Below, in pieces: positions 8,231-16,691 of a stretch of DNA of 63,673 nucleotides. The first letter of the stretch is position 1; each line of letters begins with the position of its first letter. A program made the position numbers and the translations under genes. Source of the DNA: Candidatus Poribacteria bacterium (GTDB taxonomy: Bacteria > Poribacteria > WGA-4E > WGA-3G); contig PYJC01000057.1 of the NCBI GenBank assembly GCA_003635255.1, positions 1 to 63,673 on the forward strand. The letters run 5' to 3'. Under the pieces are notes generated by a model. The model saw only the letters and a list, made by a program, of their open reading frames with translations, was not told where the DNA came from and searched no databases.

Positions 8231-9133
8231 ATGCTAAAACCGAACGATACATCGCGAAACCACAATAGTGAGCCTACTATAGGAACGACTGTCCTTAAAC
8301 CGATGCGATTTGAGGACATTCTGGATACCACGTTTAGTCTCTATCGGAAACATTTTTCGTTATTCTTGGGGCTTGTCGCTTTTTCCCTCCTATCAGAACT
8401 TGCATTACATTTTTTGGTTAATTTTTCTGAGTTTTTCTCTCACTATTCTCTTCTAAAGCTATTGGGAATAGCAATAGTTTTAATTGCTATTACTTTTTTC
8501 ATTATAGGTATAGGTGGCATAGCTATCGGTAGCGGGGCAACCTATCTGGGTGAAAACATTACAATTCATTCAGTTTTGCAACGAACAATGGATAGGTTTT
8601 GGCAGCTGCTGGGTTGTTTTCTGATTTGGTTGTTAGGTGTAACGGTTTTGACAGTTACGGTCATCGGTATACCCTTTGCAATCTATTTTGCGGTGCGTTG
8701 GGGATTGTTCCTTGGAACAATTATGTTTGAAAAGCCTGTCATAAGCATCGCTCTCGGACGGAGTAGTGAACTCGTCAAGGGGATGTGGTGGCGCGTGTTT
8801 GGAATGCTACTTGCAATCTTTTTGTTGACTACCATGGTTCACGCAATAATTGAAATTTCCATCGGATTTATACTTATTGCAACAAACCTTATGAGTGAAG
8901 TAGATTTCATTGACATTCTTGAATGGGGGCTATTCGGAGAACCTTTTGAAGGCGTTACACCATTTTTTTACGCGATTTCGATTGTTATACACCTTGCGGT
9001 CTATGCGATTTCATTTCCAATTTGGATTATCGGTATCACCCTGCTTTACTTTAACCAGCGCATCCGGATAGAGGGTTTTGATATTGAGATGCAGAGCCAG
9101 CAACCTAACACTATTGAAAGTGATTTAGGTTGA
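8231..9133 (+). CDS. Multi-span membrane protein, GPDPase membrane-domain type
   Basis: A 300-residue integral membrane protein with about six hydrophobic segments. The opening motif LKPMRFEDILDTTFSLYRKH is typical of the glycerophosphodiester phosphodiesterase membrane domain family, in which the membrane part occurs alone without the catalytic domain. A polar loop (RSSELVKGMWWRVF) between the fourth and fifth spans matches the repeat seen in that family. No catalytic residues are present, so a structural or transport role is likely but unproven. Single gene; no clear operon partner. Confidence 0.65.
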   Translation: MLKPNDTSRNHNSEPTIGTTVLKPMRFEDILDTTFSLYRKHFSLFLGLVAFSLLSELALHFLVNFSEFFSHYSLLKLLGIAIVLIAITFFIIGIGGIAIGSGATYLGENITIHSVLQRTMDRFWQLLGCFLIWLLGVTVLTVTVIGIPFAIYFAVRWGLFLGTIMFEKPVISIALGRSSELVKGMWWRVFGMLLAIFLLTTMVHAIIEISIGFILIATNLMSEVDFIDILEWGLFGEPFEGVTPFFYAISIVIHLAVYAISFPIWIIGITLLYFNQRIRIEGFDIEMQSQQPNTIESDLG

Positions 9134-9210
9134 TTTGTTGACAATATGCCAACATATACGTACTTTGGATAATGCGGAGGAAACGCAGTTTTCTGTTGTC
9201 AATTTATTTC

Positions 9211-9240
9211 TTGATATTCAGTTCAATTCTATGCTACAAT
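9211..9240 (+). promoter_or_regulatory. Promoter of the MazE-like/MazF operon
   Basis: TTGATA (9211-9216), 18-base gap, TACAAT (9235-9240) preceded by TGC, an extended -10. The leader is about 150 bases. The region resembles the promoter at 4878-4907. Confidence 0.6.
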
Positions 9241-9392
9241 TCCTAATGGTGCAAAACATTTAAGACTTACCCAAATTTATGTATCTGTTTAAGTCCGAAC
9301 ATGATTCAACTGAGTGATGGGAATCACCGAGAAAGGTCGTAAAAGGAGAGAGTTATTTTGCGGACCTTTCCTGCTGAGAAAAGGGAGTTGTC

Positions 9393-9749
9393 ATGATGAA
9401 AAAGAAACCATCAAAATTCCTAAAACCCGATGTGTCTGATAAGAAGATAGCCGTCGCAGCGAGCGATGCTCCGCCTTCCAAAAAAGAGAAGGGGCCCGTG
9501 CCTGCCCCGGATTATACACTTGAGGAACTCCTCGAAAACATACCAGAACCAGATGTGTCTGATAAGAAGGCAGCCATCGCAGCGAGCGATGTCCCACCTT
9601 CTAAAAAAAAGAAGGGGCCCGTGCCTGCCCCGGATTATACACTTGAGGAACTCCTCGAAAACATACCAGAACCCAGCTCCAAAGGACCAGAGCCAGGTTC
9701 TTCCGGTGAAGTGGATACAGGAGAACCAGTGGGTGAGGAGATCTGGTAA
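9393..9749 (+). CDS. MazE-like antitoxin tail with duplicated toxin-binding unit
   Basis: A 118-residue, low-complexity, probably disordered protein. A 41-residue unit occurs twice in tandem (123 bases, from about 9427 and 9550), each ending PDYTLEELLENIPEP. The extreme C terminus is DTGEPVGEEIW. In E. coli MazE the toxin-binding tail reads FTLAELVNDITPE and ends DWGEPKDKEVW, so both parts are matched here. The DNA-binding swapped-hairpin domain of MazE is missing. Its place directly upstream of a MazF gene supports an antitoxin role. It starts after AAGGGAG. It may bind more than one MazF at once; autoregulation by DNA binding seems unlikely. Confidence 0.7.
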   Translation: MMKKKPSKFLKPDVSDKKIAVAASDAPPSKKEKGPVPAPDYTLEELLENIPEPDVSDKKAAIAASDVPPSKKKKGPVPAPDYTLEELLENIPEPSSKGPEPGSSGEVDTGEPVGEEIW

Positions 9750-9757
9750 ACTTCACC

Positions 9758-10132
9758 ATGTACATTCCACGACACGGGGACATAGTATGGGTTGACTTTA
9801 ATCCGCAAACAGGACATGAGCAAGCAAATGAGCGTCCCGCGCTTGTGCTATCAGATGAGCAGTATAATCGCAGGTTATGGCTGGCAATCATGTGTCCAAT
9901 TACAACGCGTCACGCCCCCTATCGCGCAGACCTTAATGTTTCTATTCCGCAGGGTGTGGTGATCCACAACAAAAACTTCACCGAATTTATTGAACTCACC
10001 GGCGTTATTCAAGCCGATCATATCAAGAGCCTTGATTGGTTGGAAAGAGGCGCGAGGTATGCTGGAGATATGCCTAATGATACAGTAAATCAAGTATTAC
10101 AGATAGTCGGAACACTCGTGAAAATTTGGTAA
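9758..10132 (+). CDS. mazF: MazF/PemK-family endoribonuclease toxin
   Basis: A 124-residue toxin of the MazF/PemK fold that cuts mRNA at short specific sequences. The family marks are GDIVWVDFNPQTGHEQ at the N terminus, RPALVLS, the conserved CPITT (Thr/Ser of the active site) and the C-terminal IQADHIKSLDW. The conserved Arg of RPALV is present, so it should be active. It follows the MazE-like gene by eight bases. The cut site cannot be told from sequence. Confidence 0.9.
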   Translation: MYIPRHGDIVWVDFNPQTGHEQANERPALVLSDEQYNRRLWLAIMCPITTRHAPYRADLNVSIPQGVVIHNKNFTEFIELTGVIQADHIKSLDWLERGARYAGDMPNDTVNQVLQIVGTLVKIW

Positions 10133-10155
10133 GCGAAATAGGCAGAGGGAAACTT

Positions 10156-10503
10156 ATGCAAGTCAATATTCAAAACAAAAATTTCACACTTTTAGAAATC
10201 CAAGGAAAAGTCATCGGACAAGATGCACTCGTGCTTAAAACGATGCTTGAAGAACATATTCAAGAACTTGAGGCACAAGGTGGAACACCTACGCTGATTT
10301 TTGACATGTCGAAAGCCCAGACAATGGATAGTGCCGGCTTAGGTGTGCTTATTACTACCAGCACCCAGATCCGTCAAAACGGCGGACAGACATTGCTCGT
10401 TAACGTCAATAAAGGTATCAAGCGGATGATGATCCGGACGAATCTGACATCACTTTTCGACTTCCCGAAGAACCTCACAGAAGCGATAGCTAAGATTTTC
10501 TAA
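10156..10503 (+). CDS. STAS-domain anti-anti-sigma factor
   Basis: A 115-residue single STAS domain of the SpoIIAA/RsbV kind. The phosphorylatable Ser lies in TMDSAGLGVL. Such proteins bind an anti-sigma kinase and free its sigma factor when unphosphorylated. I chose ATG 10156 (site AGAGGGA); an in-frame start at 10126 would overlap mazF. No kinase or sigma gene is adjacent, so its partner is elsewhere. A remnant of a second STAS gene lies at 23318. Confidence 0.88.
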   Translation: MQVNIQNKNFTLLEIQGKVIGQDALVLKTMLEEHIQELEAQGGTPTLIFDMSKAQTMDSAGLGVLITTSTQIRQNGGQTLLVNVNKGIKRMMIRTNLTSLFDFPKNLTEAIAKIF

Positions 10504-10536
10504 ATTATATAAGACTTACACATTTCCTCTTAAAGT

Positions 10537-10552
10537 CCCCCTGATAAGGGGG
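10537..10552. repeat. Hairpin CCCCCTGATAAGGGGG of a dispersed repeat
   Basis: Five-base-plus stem in a 35-base unit that continues with GATTTAGGGGGTTT. Close copies lie at 25746-25759 and 16466-16481, always between genes. It may help end transcription of the STAS and DUF4159 genes, which converge here. Confidence 0.55.
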
Positions 10553-10614
10553 ATTTAGGGGGTTTAAAACTAAAAAAACCTACCATTGCTTGCCAAATTT
10601 GCGTAAGTCCTAAC

Positions 10615-11943
10615 TTATTTCGTATACTTTGTCCTATCCGTATTCCCACCATACTTCAGCGCATAAATCAGCAGATTCGACATGAACCGATAGACATCCG
10701 TGGAACGCCGGAGCCGCAGCATCGTTCGACTCTCAATCTCCGCAGTCTCCATCGCGCACATATAGTCCTTCCGATTGTAAACCACCGCCAACCGATTGTC
10801 GATAATAATCCCTTTCTGATAACGGAATTGCGTCGGCTGCGCGTTGTTCTCATTGCCCCAGAATACATCGCCGCCCGTTGGCGGTTTCGGCAAGTGATAA
10901 TGGATACTGTAGAGTTCATGATCGTGTGGTATAATCTCAAGTGGATACTCTGGAAAAATATGGTTGAGTTCATCGGCGACGATATGTGCAAAAAGCCCAT
11001 TGAAACCACAGTCATCGAAAAACAGCATACCACCCTTCTCAACAATATATTTCCGAAGGGCTGCACGTTCTTCCGGTGTGAAACCCGTCTGCAACGGACC
11101 TTCTTTGGCAAGCCCACGTCCGACGGTAATATCCTTATCGTGTCCTGTCATGATGATGAGTGGGGCATCCATAATCTGTGGATCGGTGAGTTGTAGGGCA
11201 CCTCCCTCAAAATCCATATCCGCTCGAATCGGGGTATGTGTCTCTAACCACTTGATGAGTGCTGGGATCGCAGTCGGGTCCTGCCACCAATCCGAAAGCG
11301 AATGTTTGAGTCGAATCAGTCGGATATGCCCCTGAATCTCGTTTCCTGTTCCCTCAAGAATGCCACCCAATGTCTCTTTTGGGATTTTCACAGAATATCG
11401 CAACGCAATATCAGCCCCGTCTCTTAATCCACCTGTTGGTAAAGACCCATCAAGAAATTCCGTGAACCCCGTGTTGGCTGTGCCTGTCCCCCTACTCCGT
11501 ACCAGAGGCGCACCGGATCTTTCGATCGTTGGTGCTCCACCGCCAGAAGGTATAGATGTATGGGTTTCCGATGCAGCGTTTGGCACCTCAACATTAGAGA
11601 GTGTAGGGACATCTGTTGCTTCTACAGGATCCAACGCATCCGCAAACTGCGGTCCTGGTCGTACGATCGTTGTCTGTGCTTTCGGAAGTTGCCCGATGCG
11701 CGATACCCGTGTCGGCGTACGAGATGTAGAGGTATCTGGCGTGAGTGTTGGATTGAGGGTGACGGTTCGATGGGTCGGACGGATTTCTATCTCCGTTTTA
11801 GTGGGATTGAGTTTAACAAGTGTCGCCTCAAACGCTTCGTTATCTAATATTCTCTGTTCAGATAACAACAACGCCACAATTAGGGCAAAGAGTAGATGTA
11901 ATCCAATGGAGGCGATGACTGCGTGGAAACGTCTCTGTTTCAT
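10615..11943 (-). CDS. DUF4159 protein with N-terminal membrane anchor
   Basis: A 442-residue protein. It starts MKQRRFHAVIAS with one membrane segment (GLHLLFALIVALLL), as in TonB-like proteins. A long Pro/Thr/Ser-rich linker follows, and then from about residue 210 a DUF4159 domain, marked by IRLIRLKHSLSDW, APLIIMTGHD, GGMLFFDDCGFNG and the end RSTDVYRFMSNLLIYALKYG. DUF4159 has a glutamine-amidotransferase-like fold without a known activity. A longer frame reaches 12132 but overlaps the DUF1854 gene; ATG 11943 fits eight bases after that gene. Probably exposed in the periplasm. Confidence 0.8.
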   Translation of the reverse strand: MKQRRFHAVIASIGLHLLFALIVALLLSEQRILDNEAFEATLVKLNPTKTEIEIRPTHRTVTLNPTLTPDTSTSRTPTRVSRIGQLPKAQTTIVRPGPQFADALDPVEATDVPTLSNVEVPNAASETHTSIPSGGGAPTIERSGAPLVRSRGTGTANTGFTEFLDGSLPTGGLRDGADIALRYSVKIPKETLGGILEGTGNEIQGHIRLIRLKHSLSDWWQDPTAIPALIKWLETHTPIRADMDFEGGALQLTDPQIMDAPLIIMTGHDKDITVGRGLAKEGPLQTGFTPEERAALRKYIVEKGGMLFFDDCGFNGLFAHIVADELNHIFPEYPLEIIPHDHELYSIHYHLPKPPTGGDVFWGNENNAQPTQFRYQKGIIIDNRLAVVYNRKDYMCAMETAEIESRTMLRLRRSTDVYRFMSNLLIYALKYGGNTDRTKYTK

Positions 11944-11951
11944 TTTTATCG

Positions 11952-12521
11952 TTACAGATGCCGCTGAATTTGGTGATAACTCTGCGCATCTAACTCCCGA
12001 TAGTCCGGAATATCGTACCGGTTCCCGCGTACATCCGTCACAAAAAGCCGTGCTGGTGGTACCTGTTTGATGTTCTGATTCAATCCTCTCACTGAAAATG
12101 TCACACGTCCCCGTTCCGTTTGGACTTCCCACTCATGGATACCGAAATGCTCCTTCACACGATAAATCTTCTGAATCGTCGGTGTGAAATACCGTTTATC
12201 CAACTCCTCTTGTACGATTTTCAGACTCTCCGGCGCAAGTTCCGACGGGTTCACAAGGATGCCGATTTCAGTATCCTCGTCGGCTCCGAGCGAGATGTAT
12301 GCTTCAGGATTGCTGAGCGGCATAAGTTGTCGTACGACTACACGCAGATGGCAAACCTCATCTCGGATTTCGAGCTGCGCTGTCCCGACTTCCGAACGCG
12401 TAAAGGTAAGTTCAGCCGCATCCAAATAACGCGGCGTAAAGTCATCTATCTCAGATGACTCCGGTTTTGTTGTCCCATCTGTCGTGGACGTATCTGGTTT
12501 CTTTCCGTTGTTATTTTCCAT
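11952..12521 (-). CDS. DUF1854 family protein
   Basis: A 189-residue soluble protein. After a disordered N terminus (NNNGKKPDTSTTDGTT) it carries the DUF1854 domain, with signatures LRVVVRQLMPLSNPEAYISL, EIGILVNPSELAP and FGIHEWEVQTERGRVTFSVRG. The family is found next to exporters of the kind encoded just upstream and, in some genomes, with cyanophycin metabolism. Its gene follows the ABC gene by two bases and precedes DUF4159 by eight, so the three form one operon. No catalytic residues are known. Confidence 0.82.
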   Translation of the reverse strand: MENNNGKKPDTSTTDGTTKPESSEIDDFTPRYLDAAELTFTRSEVGTAQLEIRDEVCHLRVVVRQLMPLSNPEAYISLGADEDTEIGILVNPSELAPESLKIVQEELDKRYFTPTIQKIYRVKEHFGIHEWEVQTERGRVTFSVRGLNQNIKQVPPARLFVTDVRGNRYDIPDYRELDAQSYHQIQRHL

Positions 12522-12523
12522 AC

Positions 12524-14845
12524 TTACCTCTCCACGACTTGCGCTTCCGCACGGACGTTGGCAGCTTCGCGTTGTGTCTCTACAAGTTTATAATAGATAC
12601 CCTTTTGCTCCATGAGTTCCTCGTGAGAGCCGCACTCAACGCCTTTACCTTTTTCGATGACGAAAAGCCTGTCAGCGTTTCGGAGCGTTGAAAGTCGGTG
12701 CGCAATCGCAAAGGTTGTCCGGTTCTGTACAAGCCTATCAATCGCCTGTTGTATCTTCTTCTCCGTTTCCACGTCTACAGACGAGGTGGCTTCATCAAGA
12801 ATTAGGATACGTGGATTGTGCAAAATCGCCCGGGCAATTGAGACGCGTTGCCTCTCACCACCGGATAGGCTTCCACCGCGTTCACCGACTTCGGTATCAT
12901 AACCGTCTGGAAACTTGACGATGAATTCGTGTGCATTTGCCGCTTTCGCTGCTGCGATGATATCCTCCATAGAGGCATCCGAGTGCGCGTAGGCGATGTT
13001 CTCGGCGATAGTACCACTGAACAGATACGGATCCTGTAGCACGACCCCGATCTGTTGGCGCAAATCCTTGAGGTTAATTTGCTTAATATCCTCGCCATCA
13101 ATCTCTAACTGCCCAGAATCCGGTGTATAGAACCGACAAATCAGATTAATAAGCGTTGACTTCCCCGCACCAGAATGTCCAACAAGTCCGATCATCTCCC
13201 CGGATTGGACGTGTAGGTTGATGTCCTTGAGCACCGGCTTGTGTGAATCATAACCGAAAGTCACGTTATGGAATTTAACCTCACCAGTGATGTTCGGCAT
13301 TCCTTTAAGGTTTCCGTCATCTAACTGCTCCGGTTGCGAATCTATGACTTCAAAAAGTCGTTCCGCCGCCGTCATGGCACGCGAAGCCCAATTGATAAGC
13401 GGACTAAAATAGCGTAGCGGTTGATAAAACATACTCAGGTAACCGTGAAAAGCGATCAAGGTTCCAAGCGACATCGCGCCACTGATAACATCAAGTCCAC
13501 CGGCATACCAAATGATAAGTGTCCCTAACTGGATGGCAAACATCAAAGGCGGGTAATAAGTTGCCCAGATCATCTCAGCGTGGGTTTCATAGTCTCGGGC
13601 ATCAATATTAGCACTACCAAACCGGTTAACCTCACCCCGTTGCTGCCCAAAGGCGCGGACAACCCGAATGCCAGATACAGAATCATTAACCACATCGAAC
13701 AGTTTTGAACGACGACGCCAGGCGCGGTGCCAGAGGCTACGCACTTTCTTCCAGAACCAACCTGCCCCGAAGACAATGATCGGTATCGGAATTAAGATAA
13801 AGCATGCCAATCGCCAATTCATCAAAAAGAGCATACCCCCAATCCCAAAGAACAGAAACACCTGCACGCTGAGAAACGAAAGGCCTTCCAACATGAAATC
13901 CTGAAGCCTCTCGCTATCTTCGGTAACGTGCGAGATAACAGTCCCCGTTGTGCGTTTATCGAAAAATCGGATAGATAGATTGTGCAGATGTTGATAAACA
14001 TGCGCACGGATATTTGCAGCGATACGGAACGTTAGCCAAGCCCCCAGACGCTGTTGGAAAATTGAAAAAATTGTGCTGATAACCTGTATCGCTAACAGCA
14101 TACCTACAGCCACGGATAAAGCGATAGCGAGAGGTTGGATACCCCTGAATATTTCGCCCAACCACGTCTCTGATGCTTCCGGCACAGCGTTAGGGGCCTC
14201 ACTCAACTGTAAGATGTCATCAATAAAGATGCGAGAGAAATACGGAGGCACTAACGTAATCAGTGTTCCAACGATAAGGAATATAGTATAGAGGATTGCT
14301 CTACCACGATACGGGCGTATGTAAGACAAAATCCGTAACATTACCTTGTGTTTTTTCGAGCATGCTGGACAGGGCGAAAACTCGTCTGGCAACAGGAGAC
14401 CGCAACTTTTACAGGAGTGATCCTCAGGTTTATAGTCCCAAATCGGAGCTTCATCACGTTTACCGTTTCGGAACTCAACCTCGTCCCCAATGAATCGCGC
14501 GACAAACCCGAACTTCGCCGCGCAACCGTTGGAATATCGGATAAGGTCCACTGTGCCTTCTTCTGTTTCCAGCACTAAGAGACCCGCATCCACTACGACT
14601 TCCGCACGGATACCCAATACACTTTCATAAGGGATATAGTGAAGCACCTCACCTTCGCCGGTTACGGTAAATATCGCTGCATCTGTCAGGATGAACCACT
14701 CTTCGCCGTAACTACCCGATGAGTTTATATCGCTTTGAACAGCAAATCGGATCTGCCCTATCGGTATATTTAGGTTTTGTAGTGTTTTTTCGAGTGAATC
14801 GGGCAACGCGTCAAGCGTACCCGTTGGCGTCTCTGCAGTTGACAT
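12524..14845 (-). CDS. ABC exporter with N-terminal sensor-like domain and zinc ribbon
   Basis: A 773-residue half-transporter. Residues 1-140 form a PH-like beta domain (YIPYESVLGIRAEVVVDAG). A zinc ribbon follows (CKSCG and CPAC, about residues 145-165). Six membrane spans lie at about 180-480, and a nucleotide-binding domain has Walker A GHSGAGKST (about 560), signature LSGGERQR, Walker B ILILDEATSS and the H-loop AHRLST. It should act as a homodimer exporting a lipid, peptide or other substrate. NCBI names close relatives after cyanophycin metabolism, but no cyanophycin synthetase is in the window. It is the first gene of the operon with DUF1854 and DUF4159. Confidence 0.88.
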   Translation of the reverse strand: MSTAETPTGTLDALPDSLEKTLQNLNIPIGQIRFAVQSDINSSGSYGEEWFILTDAAIFTVTGEGEVLHYIPYESVLGIRAEVVVDAGLLVLETEEGTVDLIRYSNGCAAKFGFVARFIGDEVEFRNGKRDEAPIWDYKPEDHSCKSCGLLLPDEFSPCPACSKKHKVMLRILSYIRPYRGRAILYTIFLIVGTLITLVPPYFSRIFIDDILQLSEAPNAVPEASETWLGEIFRGIQPLAIALSVAVGMLLAIQVISTIFSIFQQRLGAWLTFRIAANIRAHVYQHLHNLSIRFFDKRTTGTVISHVTEDSERLQDFMLEGLSFLSVQVFLFFGIGGMLFLMNWRLACFILIPIPIIVFGAGWFWKKVRSLWHRAWRRRSKLFDVVNDSVSGIRVVRAFGQQRGEVNRFGSANIDARDYETHAEMIWATYYPPLMFAIQLGTLIIWYAGGLDVISGAMSLGTLIAFHGYLSMFYQPLRYFSPLINWASRAMTAAERLFEVIDSQPEQLDDGNLKGMPNITGEVKFHNVTFGYDSHKPVLKDINLHVQSGEMIGLVGHSGAGKSTLINLICRFYTPDSGQLEIDGEDIKQINLKDLRQQIGVVLQDPYLFSGTIAENIAYAHSDASMEDIIAAAKAANAHEFIVKFPDGYDTEVGERGGSLSGGERQRVSIARAILHNPRILILDEATSSVDVETEKKIQQAIDRLVQNRTTFAIAHRLSTLRNADRLFVIEKGKGVECGSHEELMEQKGIYYKLVETQREAANVRAEAQVVER

Positions 14846-14866
14846 GCCTTCTTTGTTCCCCCGTGC

Positions 14867-15091
14867 TTACTTCCCGGGCGTGCGTTCGTCCGGGTATTTC
14901 CAAAGGACTTTGCGATCAATAGATTTCCAACGCCTCGAATCAACACGTTGGACGGCATATATCTTCCGACCACACCTGCACCGTATATCGTGAACGTGCC
15001 CATTTGAGCAGGTCTGTTGTTTAACAAAGTCAACACTCTCTTGATGCACGCCATAGCCGTGCCTGCATGCATAACAAACCAAGTACATCAT
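14867..15091 (-). CDS. Small zinc-ribbon protein
   Basis: About 74 residues with two cysteine pairs (CYAC, and CSNGHVHDIRCRC), plus histidines that could bind one zinc. The end is basic (RVDSRRWKSIDRK). The start ATG 15091 (MMYLVCYACRHG) is chosen because the zinc knuckle should begin there; a frame to 15133 exists. The function is unknown. It lies just upstream of, and on the same strand as, the ABC exporter, which has its own zinc ribbon. The rest of the gap to 15298 holds nothing I recognise. Confidence 0.55.
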   Translation of the reverse strand: MMYLVCYACRHGYGVHQESVDFVKQQTCSNGHVHDIRCRCGRKIYAVQRVDSRRWKSIDRKVLWKYPDERTPGK

Positions 15092-15297
15092 TAACACCCA
15101 AACCTGATAGGAGCGGTTTTGCGGCGTACTCACCCAAATTTTGCTTCGCAGTGAGAATCCCTTACATTTGCCATCTGCATTCTTAACCGCTCCGAGATAT
15201 ACACGAAAACCGAACTAACCTAACTTTTACCTTTCCAACCAACGCATTAATTCTTTTAACCCATTTTGGGGCTTATAATTCAAATAACGCAATTCTT

Positions 15298-16416
15298 TCA
15301 AACCACGACCGAATGCTTCTCCAAAACCGCATCGTTCAGTTCAATACCGAGTCCCGGTTTTGTTGACGGTATAATGTACCCGTCTTCCCACTGCAACGGC
15401 TCCTTGAGAATATCGGCGTGGAAACCGTCCCACGTATGGATACCCTCCTGAATCAAGAAATTCGGGCTACAGACATCCAACTGGATATTCGCCGCACCGC
15501 CAATCGGACCGCCATACAGATGTGGTGCGATCTGCGCGTAGTGTGCCTCACCCATAGATGCAATCTTCTTCGCCTCAAGGATACCGCCTGTAATCGTCAA
15601 ATCCATTTGTAAAATAGATGCCGCCTGTTGTTCAAGCAGATCCGCGAACTCGTATTTCGTCAGCAAGCGTTCCCCGGTAGCAATCGGAATACTCGTTGAC
15701 TGTGCGACGCGTGCCATCTCTTTGATATTCTCCGGTGGTATCGGTTCCTCGAACCAGAGCGGATCGTACTGCTCGACGCGTTTCGCGAATCGGATTGCAC
15801 TGTTGGTGTTAAACTGCCCGTGCGTCCCGATCAGAATATCACACCTATCACCCACAGCATCCCGAATCCCTCGGATAACGCTTTCTGCATAGTCGAGCGT
15901 CTCTAACCTATCAGCAGTACCCGCATCGACGGGATCAAACTTGACAGCCGTAAAGCCTTTCTCCACGTAAGAGAGCGCGAGTTCTCCTGTCTGTTCGGGA
16001 GAATCGCCGCGTCGCCATTGTAAGAGATAGGAGTAGGCACGCAATTTCTCATGGAACATACCACCTAACAGATTGTAAATCGGCTGATTCAACGCCTTTC
16101 CAACGATGTCCCAACACGCCATCTCAATCGCACTCATCGCTGGCGTTGTCAGGGGACCGGAGTGTCGTACGCAGGGACCTTCATAAAGCGTTGACCAGAT
16201 TCTTTCGATCCGAAACGGGTCCGCCCCAATCAAAAAACGCTCGCCCCAGTCTTTGATAAGTTCAACAACGACATGGTTGAGTTGCGTATGATACGTACAT
16301 TCACCTACGCCTTCGATGCCGTCATCAGTCACCAGTTTGACGAAAATCCAGCGTCTTCCACCCCAATGCGGTGGCGGCACATCAACAAGATACGTTTTCA
16401 CATCAACAATCTTCAT
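15298..16416 (-). CDS. Enolase-superfamily dehydratase (mandelate racemase / galactonate dehydratase type)
   Basis: A 372-residue enzyme that abstracts a proton next to a carboxylate in sugar acids and eliminates water. It has the family layout: capping domain (HWGGRRWIFVKLVTDDG), barrel motif FTAVKFDPVDAG, HGQF as the first metal and base region, LWFEEPI, ATGERLLT, and a final His in APHLYGGPI. This pattern matches the D-galactonate / D-mannonate dehydratase group. ATG 16416 follows AAGGGAG; an upstream in-frame start is less good. Substrate not decided by sequence. Single gene in the gap between operons. Confidence 0.85.
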   Translation of the reverse strand: MKIVDVKTYLVDVPPPHWGGRRWIFVKLVTDDGIEGVGECTYHTQLNHVVVELIKDWGERFLIGADPFRIERIWSTLYEGPCVRHSGPLTTPAMSAIEMACWDIVGKALNQPIYNLLGGMFHEKLRAYSYLLQWRRGDSPEQTGELALSYVEKGFTAVKFDPVDAGTADRLETLDYAESVIRGIRDAVGDRCDILIGTHGQFNTNSAIRFAKRVEQYDPLWFEEPIPPENIKEMARVAQSTSIPIATGERLLTKYEFADLLEQQAASILQMDLTITGGILEAKKIASMGEAHYAQIAPHLYGGPIGGAANIQLDVCSPNFLIQEGIHTWDGFHADILKEPLQWEDGYIIPSTKPGLGIELNDAVLEKHSVVV

Positions 16417-16465
16417 TTTTTTCTCCCTTGCGGAGTAACGATTCAAAGCGATTCCCATCTTATTC

Positions 16466-16481
16466 CCCCCTGATAAGGGGG
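16466..16481. repeat. Hairpin CCCCCTGATAAGGGGG-type dispersed repeat
   Basis: Third copy of the family at 10537 and 25746, upstream of the dehydratase gene. Nothing else is clear up to 16691, apart from an ATAGTAAAATCC motif near 16586 that has a partner near 40545-40585. Confidence 0.5.
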
Positions 16482-16691
16482 TGTTTTTGCTGGGTGTCTT
16501 TGCTTGGGGTCTTTGATAGGGTGTTTCTGCGTATTTCTGCGTGTTTCTTATAGGGGAGTTGACAGATCGGCTTTAGTACCCAATTATAGTAAAATCCGAA
16601 AATATGTTTACACTTGTAGCATAGGCTGTTAGCCTGTGTCTCTTTCCGACTGCTGATGGTTTCCGATAGCCGACAGCCACTTCAAAAAATA

